Source of the DNA: Lodderomyces elongisporus
Lineage: Eukaryota > Ascomycota > Pichiomycetes > Serinales > Debaryomycetaceae
NCBI RefSeq assembly: GCF_030384665.1
Contig: NC_083678.1
Coordinates: forward strand, 124,001 to 188,000
Direction: 5' to 3'
DNA length: 64,000 nucleotides
Positions within the stretch are counted from its first letter, which is position 1; each line of letters begins with the position of its first letter. Positions 1-11,866 of this stretch are shown piece by piece. The notes beneath the pieces were generated by a model, which was given only the letters and a program-made list of their open reading frames with translations, searched no databases and had not been told where the DNA came from. The translations under genes were made by a program, and so were the position numbers.

Positions 1-670
1 TATTAGGGTAGAATTGGAACAACTCGCCAAGATAGTAAGCTGTAACTCTAATCTTTTGATAAAATTGTTTAATCACAATGGAATTGGAGTCGCCAACGGC
101 GAGCAATAGACTTAGGAAATGGTCAATAAAGGAATCACACGTTGGTGCATTAACTACCCACTCCAATGATTTCAAAATGTGCTTCTCCATCTCGATAAAC
201 AACTCCTTGTTATAACTATCAACGCAAATCTTTCTCAAGTCATTCAATGTGGGAATCTTGAACTTGGAGTCCAAGTTCTTACAGCTGATCCATAGCGAGG
301 TCAATCCCAATAGTTGATAGTGTTGCTTCTTAACTATCCGCGTGGAACAATAACGGTCAATCAAGTTAACTGTCAAGGGAAATGTAGAGCGCGACAAGTT
401 GAGGATGGTAATCACTTCGAAAAGGAAATCCAACAACAATGGTCTCATGCTCAATTTAATCTCCGGCTGTTGCTCAATCAATGGCAAGCTTGGTAGTGTG
501 TTGACCTCTGCTGACAACAAGTGTTGCAACACATCCAATTGGTATTCGGAAACACTATTGTTGTGGGCTCTATGCTCCATTTGCTGCAACTTGTAGTTGG
601 ATGACTTTAACAGTGCCTGAACAACCCTTGTCTGATGGAACGCATCTGGAGATGTAGTTGTGTTTGACAT
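1..670 (-). CDS. CLN3: G1 cyclin, CLN3-type (5' part; runs off the window)
   Basis: The reading frame opens at an ATG (complement of 668-670) and stays open to the window edge, giving 223 residues; the C-terminus is missing. The cyclin N-box starts near residue 75 (MRPLLLDFLFEV) and continues through LIDRYCSTR and YQLLGLTSLWISCK to the EMEKHILKSLEW segment. K131 and E162 match the conserved Lys/Glu pair that contacts the cyclin-dependent kinase. The YQLLxLTxLWIS and short SKNxDSK-like spacing resemble yeast Cln3 more than Cln1/Cln2, which carry an insertion there. In the family, Cln3 binds Cdc28/Cdk1 and triggers Start in G1. The start is the first ATG of the frame. Upstream lies a spacer of about 9 kb, which suggests complex transcriptional control. 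A CCN1/HGC1-type G1 cyclin is the alternative; it could be excluded with the full protein. Confidence 0.85.
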   Translation of the reverse strand, partial: MSNTTTSPDAFHQTRVVQALLKSSNYKLQQMEHRAHNNSVSEYQLDVLQHLLSAEVNTLPSLPLIEQQPEIKLSMRPLLLDFLFEVITILNLSRSTFPLTVNLIDRYCSTRIVKKQHYQLLGLTSLWISCKNLDSKFKIPTLNDLRKICVDSYNKELFIEMEKHILKSLEWVVNAPTCDSFIDHFLSLLLAVGDSNSIVIKQFYQKIRVTAYYLGELFQFYPN

Positions 671-3600
671 TATGGTTTTTGAGTGTTTGAGTGTTCAAAT
701 TTTCAAGTTTTCAAGTTTTTGTTTGGCAATTGGTATATATGTGACGTTTAAGATAACTTCAATGGTGGTAACTTCTAATATTCAAAAAGAATGATACCAA
801 ATAGTTTCCCAAAAAAAAAAATAGAACAGTTGAAAGTAATTCAAAAAAAGAAAGACAAAATAATCACCAACGAGCAATAACAATCTGTTTATAAGTATTC
901 GAAATGTGGGGTGGAAAAGCAGCGAAAAAAATATATATACTTCTCCTAATGAGTACGTGTATATGTGTGATGTATGTGTGTGTGGTGTATGTATGATGTA
1001 TATTTGGTTGTAAAAGAAAAAAAATAAAAGAAAAAAAATAAAAAAAACTTTTTTGGCTGCCAAATTTCAATGTCGTGAAATGCTAGTGACAATTAATATT
1101 TATGACAAGAGCCCCAGGTTTTTTTGTGTATTTGATTCTCTTTCTCTCTGTCTCTTTCTCTCTTCCTATTTTTTTTCTATTCTTTTTTATGCTTCAGTAA
1201 TCTTTCTTTCACTAAAATGGGTAGTTGTAGAATGTTCAAACAAGTAACCAGTTACTTATTGATCAATCTTTCTATGCAAAAAAGAAAAAAAAAGTAAAAA
1301 AAAGTTTATGAAAAAATAAAAGTGGAATAATCTGATATGTTTATCTTCTTTTGATGCAGATGGTGTGTGTCTGTAGCAAAATAAAAATAGCACCAAGAGT
1401 TATTCCGAGTAGTGTATAGCAATGTAGATTTATTCCAGGTTAAGGGAAAAAGATCAATCCTCAAGTGGAAATTAATTTAAATGAACCAAAGTATATGCAA
1501 AAAAGAAAAGAAAATATTAAAGTGAAACGTTGAATGATGTAACGTGACTTTTTTGATGAAAAAATAGTGTCTAGTGTCTAGTATCCAGTGTCTAAAGTCT
1601 AGTAGTCTAGTAGTCTAGTAGTCCTTGTAGTTGTAGTTGTAGTTGTAGTGAAGGTTGTTGAAAAGTATAAGCGATTGAATGAGCGTCTGATATGTGTTGG
1701 ATGAGCTTACAAAATACAACTTGGGAAATGCGTCAAACCTGTTGAAATGATGTTGAAATGATGTTGATGATGATGATAAGAATAATCAATGTGTGAGAGA
1801 TTGGGATGTTATGCAAGTACGAATAAAAGTCAAAGTAGCAAGTTTAAGTACTTGAATGTTATTGCTTAAACTTTCTTTACTATTATTATAGTCCTTGCTT
1901 CTGATATGTTAGTGAATGGGGGGAACAAAAAAAAGGGGGAGGAAATGGATTTGAACCGGTTGTCCTTTCTCTTTTTTTTTAATTTTTTATTTGATTATCT
2001 TTATCTTATTTCTGTTTCTCCAACAGTGGGTGTAGCAATTAGTACACAAAATGATAAGACAAGTTAAAGGTGTTCTTCCAATAGCAAGTGACTAGTTAAA
2101 GTAACAAGTGAAGTACTGTGTTGGTTGAGGTTGCAGAAGTAGTTGTTTTTTTTTAAGAAAACCTTTGAGGAGACTATCTTCTTTTATTGGTGCAGTATGT
2201 TTTTTCCTATTGGTTGATCCACAACGTCTAAAAGTCTAGAAACCAAAAAAGAAAATAGGAAAAAAAAAATTCAAAGTAAAAATGGGAAAATGGAAAAAAG
2301 AAAGAACCCTGTTGAGAGATGTGTCAAAAATGTGTGTGTGTGTGTGTGTGTGAAAAAAAAAATGAATTGAGTCGGTGGCTGGTAGAACCAAGTATGACCA
2401 ATGTGATGAGAAGGAAGATAGGATAGGATAGAAAGAGGGTGGTAAGAAGGAAAAAGAAGAAGAAGAAGAAGAGGGAAAAAGGGAATTATGAAAAAAGGAA
2501 AAAAAAATTTGGGATATGAAAGTTGAAAGGAGATCGATTGAAATATATATATATATATATCGCTATAGTCTCTGGTACTACATAGAGTGTGAGAGAGAGA
2601 GAGAGGCACAGTGTATTGAAGAGTGTAAAAATCTGTCTTGATAATTTTGCGTTACTCAAAAGTAGGAGTTGGCAGTCGGCGTGCATACACTGCAACAACA
2701 ACAACAACGACAACAGAAATATAAAATAAAATAAAAAAAATAAAAATAAAAAATAAAATTGAAAAAATATAAACCAAGAGACATGGCCAAAGTCTAAAGA
2801 CAGACAGAGAATTAGAGTGAACAAAAGTGACAAAAGTGACAAAAGTGAAGCGGCACAGAGACAGAGACAAGGAGAGACACATAGTTGAGAGCCTTTGGTA
2901 CGATTCCTTGTGTATGTGTGAGTCTGTTTTTTATTTTATATTTCATTTTATATTTTATTCCTTTATTGTGTTTCCGTTTTCGTTTTTTTTCTTTTTTTAT
3001 TTTCTTTTTTTAATTTTTTGTCGTTTTTCTTTTTTTAGGCGAGTGGCATTTTGAAAATAGGAGAGTTTTATTTAAAATAAAATAAAAGATACAAAAAAAA
3101 AAAAAGGTTGAAAAATATTAATGGTCAACGAAGCACTTAACCCTCCGGAAGGTACAAAAAAAAAAGAGAACAGAAAATTTTCAAAAGATTACAAAAACTG
3201 AATATATTTTTTGAAGAATAAAGGACTAAAAATTTAAATAGAAAAAGCAGATACAGAGTGTGTATATGGGCATTACAATAGGACGGGGAGAGACTACAAA
3301 GGAGAGAAGAAATTGGCAAAAGGAATAGGTAAAACAACAAACCACAAACTAGGTACTGGGTACTGGGAAAAATGGGAGCCGGAAAACCACAATCGCAATC
3401 TCTAACATCCACGGCACAGCCATATTATATAGCATGCACAGGAGAGCCAACGATTCGAGATCACATCACCTTTCTAGTGCAATTTCTCTAGCCCACCACT
3501 ATATAGATATACATACATATAGTAATAAGGAATTTGACTTGCAATACGGATGCTGAAAGGTACGCAGACAGAAAAGTAGAAATTGAAAACTATACAACCT

Positions 3601-6600
3601 TTTGGGGGGAGGAGGAGAGAGGCAGCAGACAGTCGTGAAATAAAATAAATAAAAAAATAAGTAAAGGAAAGGAAAGGAGAGGTTGGAAGGAGAGTAATTT
3701 TCATAATAATCTCATAGTTTGAGTTGAACCAAAGAGCACTAGCATTCAAAAGCAAAGCTAATCCCAAAAAAAAAAGAAAAAGGCCGTATATTATCTTTGA
3801 TGCATTTATATATATATTTTTTTTATTTTTATGGCCATTCCGTTAGGGTTAAGCCAACCAACAGTACAAACACTCCTTTTCACCTTTCTCATTTCTACTT
3901 CCACCTCTGTTTTCTTTTTTGTCCTTTTGATAATTATGCACCGTAGCATAATCAGGCTATAACACTAAGACTGCATCGACATTCTTGTGTACGATTTATT
4001 CTTTTCTTTTTTTTTTTTTCTATTTCCTTTGGCTTCTGTAATTAATTATTAAGCTAGTCAATCGTTACACTCCAACCATTACTTGTCCTTCAAAGTCTCG
4101 TGATTGCACTAGTTTCGAGAATCATAGAGTAATAATTAAAATAATAATAATAATGAAAAAAAAAAATTAAATAGAAATATAAAAAACATCATCTTCAAAA
4201 AGAAACTGACGGTGTGGAGAAAAAAAAAATGAAAGAGGAGCAAATGTGTGTCGACGTCGCTAAGTAGATCCAAACTCACAAGCTTGACATATTGCCGTTG
4301 GAGAAGTATCAAAAAAGAAAAATGAAGAAAAAGAAAAGGATTATTATGGTGAATAAACAAACAGCAAAAGGCTTGTATTGGTTGGAGGTTATACTGGCGC
4401 AGTAATAACGATATTTTATCACCAGAAACTTTAAGAAAAAAATAAAAATAAAAATAAAATTATATTAAATACTTTCAACACAATTGTCTGAAAAGTATCT
4501 TTTTTTTAAAGTAGAGATTGAATATGTTTTTTTAAAGGTAACTTATTGTCAGATGTCAGTTCAGTTTTTGTGTTCGATCGATGCAATTTTTTTTGTCTGT
4601 CCAACTAATTGTCTGTCTGTCTGTCTGATGGTACATCGGTCACTGGACATCAAAAAAAAAAGAACCTAGCCAAAAATAAAATATAAAATAAGAGAAAAGA
4701 AGGAGGGGAGCATAAAGATCAAATGCAAAATGCAAAGGAAAAAGAAAAAGAAAAAGAAATAGTAAAAGGAGAAAGCTCTAGATTGGCTGGCACAAAAAAT
4801 GTCACATACTTTCAGACACACACCACGACAAGAAATACGCAAGAAAATCGTTAACAACTCATTTCGAAATGCTTCCAATGCTTTTATTCTTTATTCTTTG
4901 TTCTTTGTTCTTTTCCAATAGTTAACGGTCTAACGACAAAACAGAGGACTGTATAAGGAAAAAAAGAATAAGGAGAATTCTTTAACAAAAAAAAAAAAAA
5001 AGAGGAAATCTATTTGTGAATGTGAATGTGAACGTATACAGTTTGTAACTATATAGCTATCCTCTTTTAGCAAGCAAGTTCTATTTATGTCATAGTCATT
5101 TCTTATATAAATTCAGTGTCCCTCCTTCGCTTATTCCCATAAGCGTCCTATTCTTATTTTTCTTTTTATTTTGGAAAGGAAAGGGATGAAATGAAATGAG
5201 GTAAAGTGAAGTAAACTGAGGCGTTATATTATATGAATTTCACACGTGGATGTACATCCTTTTTTATTTTTGCACGGTTTATTGAAAAAAAGAAAAAAAA
5301 AAACGAAAAATTAAAAATCAATCAAATATAGGTGCTTTATGCTAATTTCATTGTTATTTTGTAGTTCAGCGCCTCGAACAATGTTTAAGCTCTTTCTCTG
5401 TCTCTTATTCTCCCTTTAATCTTTTTTTTGTCTTTCTCTTCATCAATTCAGAAATGAAACTCGATTGTACATTATTGAAACATTCTATTTATACATCAAA
5501 ACTCGTACCAATTGACAACTAGATCTAGATCTTGTTGAACTTGTAGATATATGCTAATGCAGCCAGTAGGAGAATTGAGTTGATGAGTAACTCCCCCCCT
5601 TCTCCCTTCCTCCCCGATCCCACAACACCACCGAAGCAAACAAACAAAACTAGACAAAACTAGACAAACTAAAATACAAGCTTAAATACATGCCAGCATT
5701 ATCTCGTAGTTTTTGTCTGAAAACTAGAAAAACAGAATAAAAAAAATATTTATTGTTGTTTCTTTTCACCCTTCTTCTTTAATATTATTTATTACAGTAA
5801 CGATCCCCCACTCACCCAACACTGATACCTGATCTTACCTAATCAGTCTGTTCGTTTGTTTTTCTAAATGGAAATTAAATAGAATAATGTAAAAACAAAA
5901 AGAAAGAAAGAAAGAAAGAAAGGAAAGGAACAAAGAAGAAGTATTTATCGCCTCAAACTAAAATTGAGATTGAGATTGGAATGGGAATTGATTGCTTCTT
6001 GCTTTGCGATACAAACGCAAAATGTCTGTCTTTTTTATAAAAAAAACTGTCCTTTGTCCTATATTCTACAAACAGTTAAAAATAAGAGAGACAGAAAGAC
6101 AGAAAGACAGAGAGAAAACCAATGATTGTCTGTCTCCAGACAGACAAAAGAAAGATCAAAACTTAGACAGGACAGAAACAATACAGGACTGGCTAAGACA
6201 TACCGATTATAAATTAGAGATTTCAAAAGAAAAAGTTTTGTTGTTCAGAGACTTTTGCATTGTGAATACTAAATAGAACAAAAAGGAAAAAAACATAAAA
6301 AGGAAAAATAATATTTGGAGGAGTAGATGCGAGAGCAGAGACTACTAAACCACATTTGCTTTCGAGCAGACAACTATTACTAACAACAATACAAGTGCTA
6401 AACAGATAAGCCTCTCCGTCCATCTACTTATTGCTTGAAAGAGGTGGTACATTAATACTGGATGAGGAAATAAAAAAAAAAAGAGAGAGAGAGAGAGAAA
6501 GAGAGAACAAAGCACAGTTGTATAATGTAACTGTGGACTTGGACAACGACTTTGAAGGTAAGTATACGAGAGATGAGACTGGTACTGAGAGGAGGGAAGG

Positions 6601-9600
6601 GAAATTGTATATACGTCTAGGAGTCTAAATCGTAAGTATCTAGGCAAACGTTTAACATATATACTTTTTTTAAAAAACTACTGTAAACCACTTACTGATG
6701 ATAACAAGTTGATTAACAATTTGACCAAATTGAATTGACGAATGAGTAGTAGATTGGTAAGAAGGAGGGGTATATTTTTGAGAGTACCATTTTTCGATAG
6801 CGGAATATTCCGACTCTGTTCAACTTTATTATTTTTTTATTTATTATTATTTTTATTATTATTCCATCTTTATGAATATAGACAGGAAAAACAGTGTCCG
6901 TATATTTTTAGATATTTTTTTTTCAACTGTCTGCACTCCACACATTAAAGGAAAGGCATACAGACAGACAGACAGACAGAGAGAGAACAGAGAACAGAGA
7001 GAACAAAAAGAAGTGTCGATTGATCATATAATCTTCATGTTTTTCTTTTTAATTTGCTTTAATCGTCTCTTGAATTTTGTCTGTGAGGTGAAGGGAAGGA
7101 TATATGGTGGAAATTGTAAGTGGAAATGGATACAAAACATTCCAAGATCTTCTCCTTGTACTCCTTTTTTTTTTGCAATTTCAATTTATATTCCTCTCTC
7201 CCTCTCTCCCTCTCTCCCTTTCGGTTCATCTCACGATAATAAAACAATAACGACAATAATTATAGCCAAGGAAATACAGTACTGGCAATAGCCAAGGTAA
7301 TAGTAACGGTACTAAACAAAGCTAAACTGTTTTCTTTTAGTTGACGAGTCTTTGTTTTTAAGAAATACATCAACTAACGTTCAAGTTCCTCTACAACTCT
7401 AACCAATCATTCGATTCTTGCATGAAAACAAAAAGAGAATAAAACAAAACAAAGGAAAACAAAACCTTGAGCCCAGTCAACTCCATTCAAAGATAGACCT
7501 GTTTAAAAAGTAATTATACCATATCAGTATAACTGTTTACACTACATGTGTATCTCTATAAATCTTTTGTTAGTTTTGTCTTGTCTTGTCCTGTCCTGTC
7601 CTGTCTTTCTTCATCTCATTTTCATATTCGATATCTCCTTTTCCTCTCGTCTTTCTCTTCCTTCTTTTTATTTTTCAATAATTATTACATCATCTAAAAA
7701 CAAGAAAAAATAAAACAACAACAACAACAACAACCACAATATGAGACACAGTTTAAGAAGTATACAATATCTTGAATAATGCTTTGCTCAAACTGTGAAT
7801 GTATTATATACTTTTTAGTTGCTTATATATCCTTTTCTTCTGTTTTGTTTGTTTGTTATTTTGTCTACTTGTTCCATTTCAAATTTTTTTTAACAAAAAC
7901 TACAAGAGCATCTGGAATGAGCTAGTTAAAGATGGTTTTGGTTGAGCATGAGCTTGCAGAAGCATATGAAGATTCATCTCAGTATTATATTCATTATTAG
8001 CAGTATTATTCTACTTTAAATAATCAAAAACAGGTTTGCACGACGGATAGCAAATGTTGAAATTGTACTCTTTTTTTTAATAGTTATTTTTTATTATTAT
8101 TTTTTTAATGTCTTTTTTTTTTGGTTTGTTTGTGTGAGTTCTTGTTTCGATATGGATATTACACAATTTTGCAATGCACTGCATTTTCTTGTCTGTTTTT
8201 AATACAACAAAGATGAAAAGGTAAAAGGAATAAATTGGAATGAGCCTTGACGACGATGAAAATTCAAAATTTATGATTTAAGGACTGGATAGCACCAGAG
8301 TTGGACTTTAGCTCAAACTCCGTTTGATGTTATACAAGAAGAATAGAAAAGAAATAAAAAGTAAAAATGAAAAATGAAAAATGAAAAGTATGTTCGAGAC
8401 TCGACTCACGAAGTTATACAAGTTATTATTGTGTCTTAATTTTTTTTGTTCTCTCTTCTGTTTCTTTTTTTTGTCTGACTTTAATTTGTTTGCCATTTTG
8501 GGAATAGTAATTGAAACCAACTTCTGCTGTGCTATTCGAGGGGAGAAAAAAAATTAAAACAAAGGAATTAATTGGGCCTAGCCCTGGCTCATTGTCGTCT
8601 TGTATTCCTTCAATCCGTGCAAATCCTATTTCTTTTTTAATATTTTTTCTTCCTTTATTTCTAATTCCTTGTGTTCTTCATCACTCAACACATGGCAACA
8701 CCCAATGGATGTGAACCCCTACAACCACAATCTGTCAGTAAATAAGTTAATTAGTTGGTAAGAAGAGAAAAGAACAGAAGAGAAGAGAAAAGAAAAGAAA
8801 AGAAAAAAGAAAAAAGAAAAACTGAGCAAAGCAAAGCATGGCTTGCTAGCAACATGATTACATCTCCGTGATAAACATGCTGCAAGTCTATCCAACTCTA
8901 AATGAAAAACATGGTTTAATGGAATAAATTAACTTAAAATAGATAAATAGTTAAATAGATAAATAAATAAATAAATAAGAAATGAGGTTGTAGGACGAAG
9001 CAACGGCTACCAAGGACTAGACCAAGGAATGGAAAGGAAGAACCAAGAGTAAGCTTGCAATAGAGTTTAGAAACTTACTATAGTCTGTTTTTTTGCACCA
9101 TTTTGCCTCATTATCACTTTATGAATAAATAGACACCTTGCTAGTCCTCTTTCCTTATATTCTTTCAATTTCGATTTGCAATAACTTCTAGACTGTCTTT
9201 TAAGTTTCAAACTCAAATCGGATATTCTCGAGCTTCATTTGCTTAGCCCGAAATAAGCGAAAAAAAGCGAAAAAAAGCGATATAAGCTGCGTACAGTTGG
9301 CTCTGTAAAATAGAAAAGAAGCACAATTGAAATTAGTATAGGAAGTTTTTTGGAATACGGCAAAGGCAATTGTTGAATACAAACAACTAAAGATTTACAT
9401 CCAAGTCGTGTTCTAGATCAACAAACTTCTTATTTTTTTTCTATCCACCACCAATCTGGATGGACCCAAATTTTCAAAAATAGAAACGAAAAACTGTAAA
9501 ACAGAGAAGCGAGAATGGAGAATGGAGCAGAAAGGAAAAAGAAAAAGGAATTAGACGATTAGGTTAATCTGAAACGTCGTCATAAATCCATCGCCAAATG

Positions 9601-9669
9601 AAATATCTCTTCTACAAACATTGTCAGAAAACATATACGTTGCACTTCAGCTACTTTTATGTATCAAAA
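671..9669. other. 9-kb gene-free spacer upstream of CLN3, rich in simple repeats
   Basis: I see no credible gene here. The open frames are short, full of Phe/Lys/Ser runs from homopolymers, and overlap on both strands. Contents include (TG)11 at 2331-2352, an AT run around 2543-2560, (GAAA)n near 5899-5921, (CAGA)n near 6961-6980, (CAA)n near 7714-7732, and many TGTCTG/CAGACA hexamers, including a cluster at 4594-4629. The spacer probably holds the CLN3 promoter and perhaps a long leader. Non-coding RNAs cannot be excluded by eye. Confidence 0.6.
6126..6147. promoter_or_regulatory. Inverted repeat of tandem TGTCTG-type half-sites
   Basis: Two perfect 10-base arms, TTGTCTGTCT (6126-6135) and AGACAGACAA (6138-6147), are separated by CC. 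It is one of several inverted TGTCTG arrangements in the 1-22 kb spacers. Such symmetry fits a dimeric DNA-binding protein or a cruciform; no known factor is assigned. Confidence 0.4.
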
Positions 9670-9674
9670 CACCT

Positions 9675-10128
9675 TGTCGCATAGCACTGTCACAAGTAAC
9701 AAGTGTACGACTGCTGAGCATCGGTTTGAGCTGGTAGCTCACCGATACCAGCGGTTTGAGTTCGTGACTTGATAGGCTATATTCCAACTAAGTGTAATTG
9801 TCAATGATCGCACCTATAAAGGTCTCAATGCTCATAAGTTAAGAGAGTAAATTGTCTCATACAAAGTCACTAGTAAGGAGAATCGTGAGAGTATACACTC
9901 TGCACGTTCACCTAGTGATTTGTGTTCAATGTAGTTGACCGTATAAAATCTATATTTTACCGATATTTCTATATAATAGTGATAAGTTAATTTTACCACT
10001 TCTCGTTCCTATTTATATAAACTCATCTCGTTTGAAGTTTCAAGTTTCCCATGTCGTGCAATATTCTCCAAATATTCACTTAGCGGAAACGAGGGCACAG
10101 AGCGTCCAGTGTGTGTCGCACTGTGACA
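9675..10128 (-). repeat. LTR (3' LTR of the minus-strand element)
   Basis: This 454-bp copy is identical to the one at 11867-12320. In element orientation it starts TGTCACAGTG and ends TATGCGACA. A TATA-like TTTATATAAATAG (complement, around 10010-10025) probably marks the U3 promoter. A polypurine tract abuts its inner edge at 10129-10142. Confidence 0.92.
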
Positions 10129-10546
10129 TCTTCCCCCCTTCAAAGTCAGATGAAAGATACGGCCTAATTTCAGTTGTACTTTGGAAAAATATTGATTTGA
10201 GGTAAGATAACTGTACAGTATGATGATAACCGTTGTGGCCTCCCCCCCTGCAAAGCAAAGGCTTACCTATTAAAAGTGAGCGAAGCGGCAACAAAAGGTT
10301 TCGACAATTTCCTGAAATTCTATTGAATAAAAAGGGAAATGTTCTCATCAACGTTTGTAGCAAATGAATACCTTCAAATCCAAAAACCAAATATTGCGGG
10401 TTTTGTTCAGTTATTGTTGGGATATAATTATCTTTCACGCCGTGCGGGTTACGAGTCGACGTCGACAATACATTGGGTAAAGTAAAAAGCATTTCACCAT
10501 CAACTAGCCGCGCGCCTGGGTCTGTTTGTTCGGAATTCGTCGACAA
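10076..10546 (-). CDS. Unrecognised 156-codon frame inside the LTR element
   Basis: This ATG-started frame of 156 residues is the longest in the element. It begins in the internal region and ends inside the 3' LTR, the place where a pol C-terminus or a small accessory protein would end. I recognise no catalytic motif: no YXDD, no DTG/DSG and no zinc knuckle. The composition is ordinary rather than low-complexity (for example SEQTDPGARLVDGE near the start), unlike the host-spacer shadow frames. It may be a remnant of pol, a genuine small protein, or chance. Nothing shows that it is translated. Confidence 0.3.
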   Translation of the reverse strand: MSTNSEQTDPGARLVDGEMLFTLPNVLSTSTRNPHGVKDNYIPTITEQNPQYLVFGFEGIHLLQTLMRTFPFLFNRISGNCRNLLLPLRSLLIGKPLLCRGGGHNGYHHTVQLSYLKSIFFQSTTEIRPYLSSDFEGGKMSQCDTHWTLCALVSAK

Positions 10547-10629
10547 AATATCAAGACTTCGGTTAAAAACTCCCCTACTACTAAAAACGGAAAGTCAGCA
10601 TCTCCAATATTCTAATAATTGAACGTCCT

Positions 10630-11095
10630 GTAGAAACACTGAGGTTTCATAAAATAAGTTGGTTGTTCCTTTGGGATTCTGTCCCACGGTAGTTACCTTC
10701 TCCGTCGAAACACTGAGGTTTCATAAAATTTGTTGGTTGTTCCTTTGGGCTTCTGTCCCACGGTAGTTACCTTCTCCGTCGTTTTTTGAAAGGTGTATCT
10801 TCTCACCCGAAACACTGAGGTTTCATAATAATAATTGGTTGCTTCTTTCGGGATGCAATTTTGTCTTTCTCTCAAGATGCTATAAAGTCTTTCTTGCGAG
10901 ATGCAATTTAGTCTTTCCCTCGGTAGTTACCATCTCCGCCGTTTTTTACTTGGTGTAATTCTACCTCACCGATAAATTTGTTGGTTGCTTCTTTCGGGAT
11001 GCTATACAGTCTTTCTTTTAGGATGCCATACAGTCCTTCCCTCGGTAGTTACCATCTCCGCCGTTTTTTATATGGTGTAATTCTACCTCACCAAT
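10630..11095. repeat. Imperfect tandem repeats with a recurrent hairpin in the LTR element
   Basis: The unit contains GAAACACTGAGGTTTC (stem GAAAC/GTTTC), followed by a TTGGTTG(T/C)T(T/C)C segment and CGGTAGTTACC(T/A)TCTCCG(T/C)CG. The hairpin occurs at 10633-10648, 10707-10722 and 10809-10824. The CGGTAGTTACC block recurs four times, near 10686, 10761, 10920 and 11043. The first two units are about 74 bp apart; later ones are longer and more diverged. A packaging or dimerisation signal is possible, as is decayed repetitive coding sequence. Confidence 0.75.
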
Positions 11096-11866
11096 AAACC
11101 GTGTAGTTTGTTTAGCCTGCTACCATCATACTCAGATGAATCCGTAGACAGTAATGATGATTTCTTAAACGCTGCTTTAACGGTGCTTATTTACCTTCTA
11201 GAATGTAATAAGTCTTTTAAAAATGATATAAACCCAAATTAGGGATGTGGTCATTATCCTAAAAAAATACTTTCCTCGATCTTTGCACCAATTGAGGGTA
11301 GCCACCTATACCCGTGCAATCTTCGGTACTCGTTTCAACGCCATGCCTATCACACGTACAGCCTTCAAACTATAGCCAAGTCAGCAGACACGACTCTATT
11401 CGGTCTATAGTTGCACTCTGTCTAACGTCTACAACCTTCGCCCTTTGTCAACTGATGGGTGAATATTCCATCATAAAGTGTTGACAGTATACGCTATTTG
11501 ATATTTTCTGGTGTAGTCTCGGATACGTCCCGATGACTACGATGCATTATGTTCCATTGGACTAAACTCGCATAGTTCTCCAATGAGGAGTAGCTCCTCC
11601 TTTAAACTGTAGTTCACAATAGTGAAGCTATTAATTCGTGGATAGGAGATTTACTCTTCCACAGGTCCTTCTCATAAATGATATTGACCAAATGTTGAAA
11701 TGCCAAGGTATTGAAATGTCATGATCATTCAATATCCTGGTCGACAATACTGCTTAACAGTAGCCTCAACCAATGTATCAATTACTTGAAATATTAGGTA
11801 ACCATATCAAATCATTCAAACAACATGATTTGCAAGGATTTGAGGTCCTCACTCTGGTCGCCATTC

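Noticed and set aside
782..1070. Overlapping minus-strand frames of 68-93 codons
   Set aside because: They translate homopolymers and TG/CA repeats (poly-Phe, His-Thr) and show no folded-protein composition.
1945..1975. Possible tRNA T-arm (complement GGTTCAAATCC)
   Set aside because: The T-stem does not pair beyond two bases, and no A-box or acceptor stem lies at the right distance.
2271..2882. Three overlapping minus-strand frames of 76-118 codons
   Set aside because: They are in different phases over A-rich microsatellite DNA and are dominated by Phe, Leu, Ser and Val runs.
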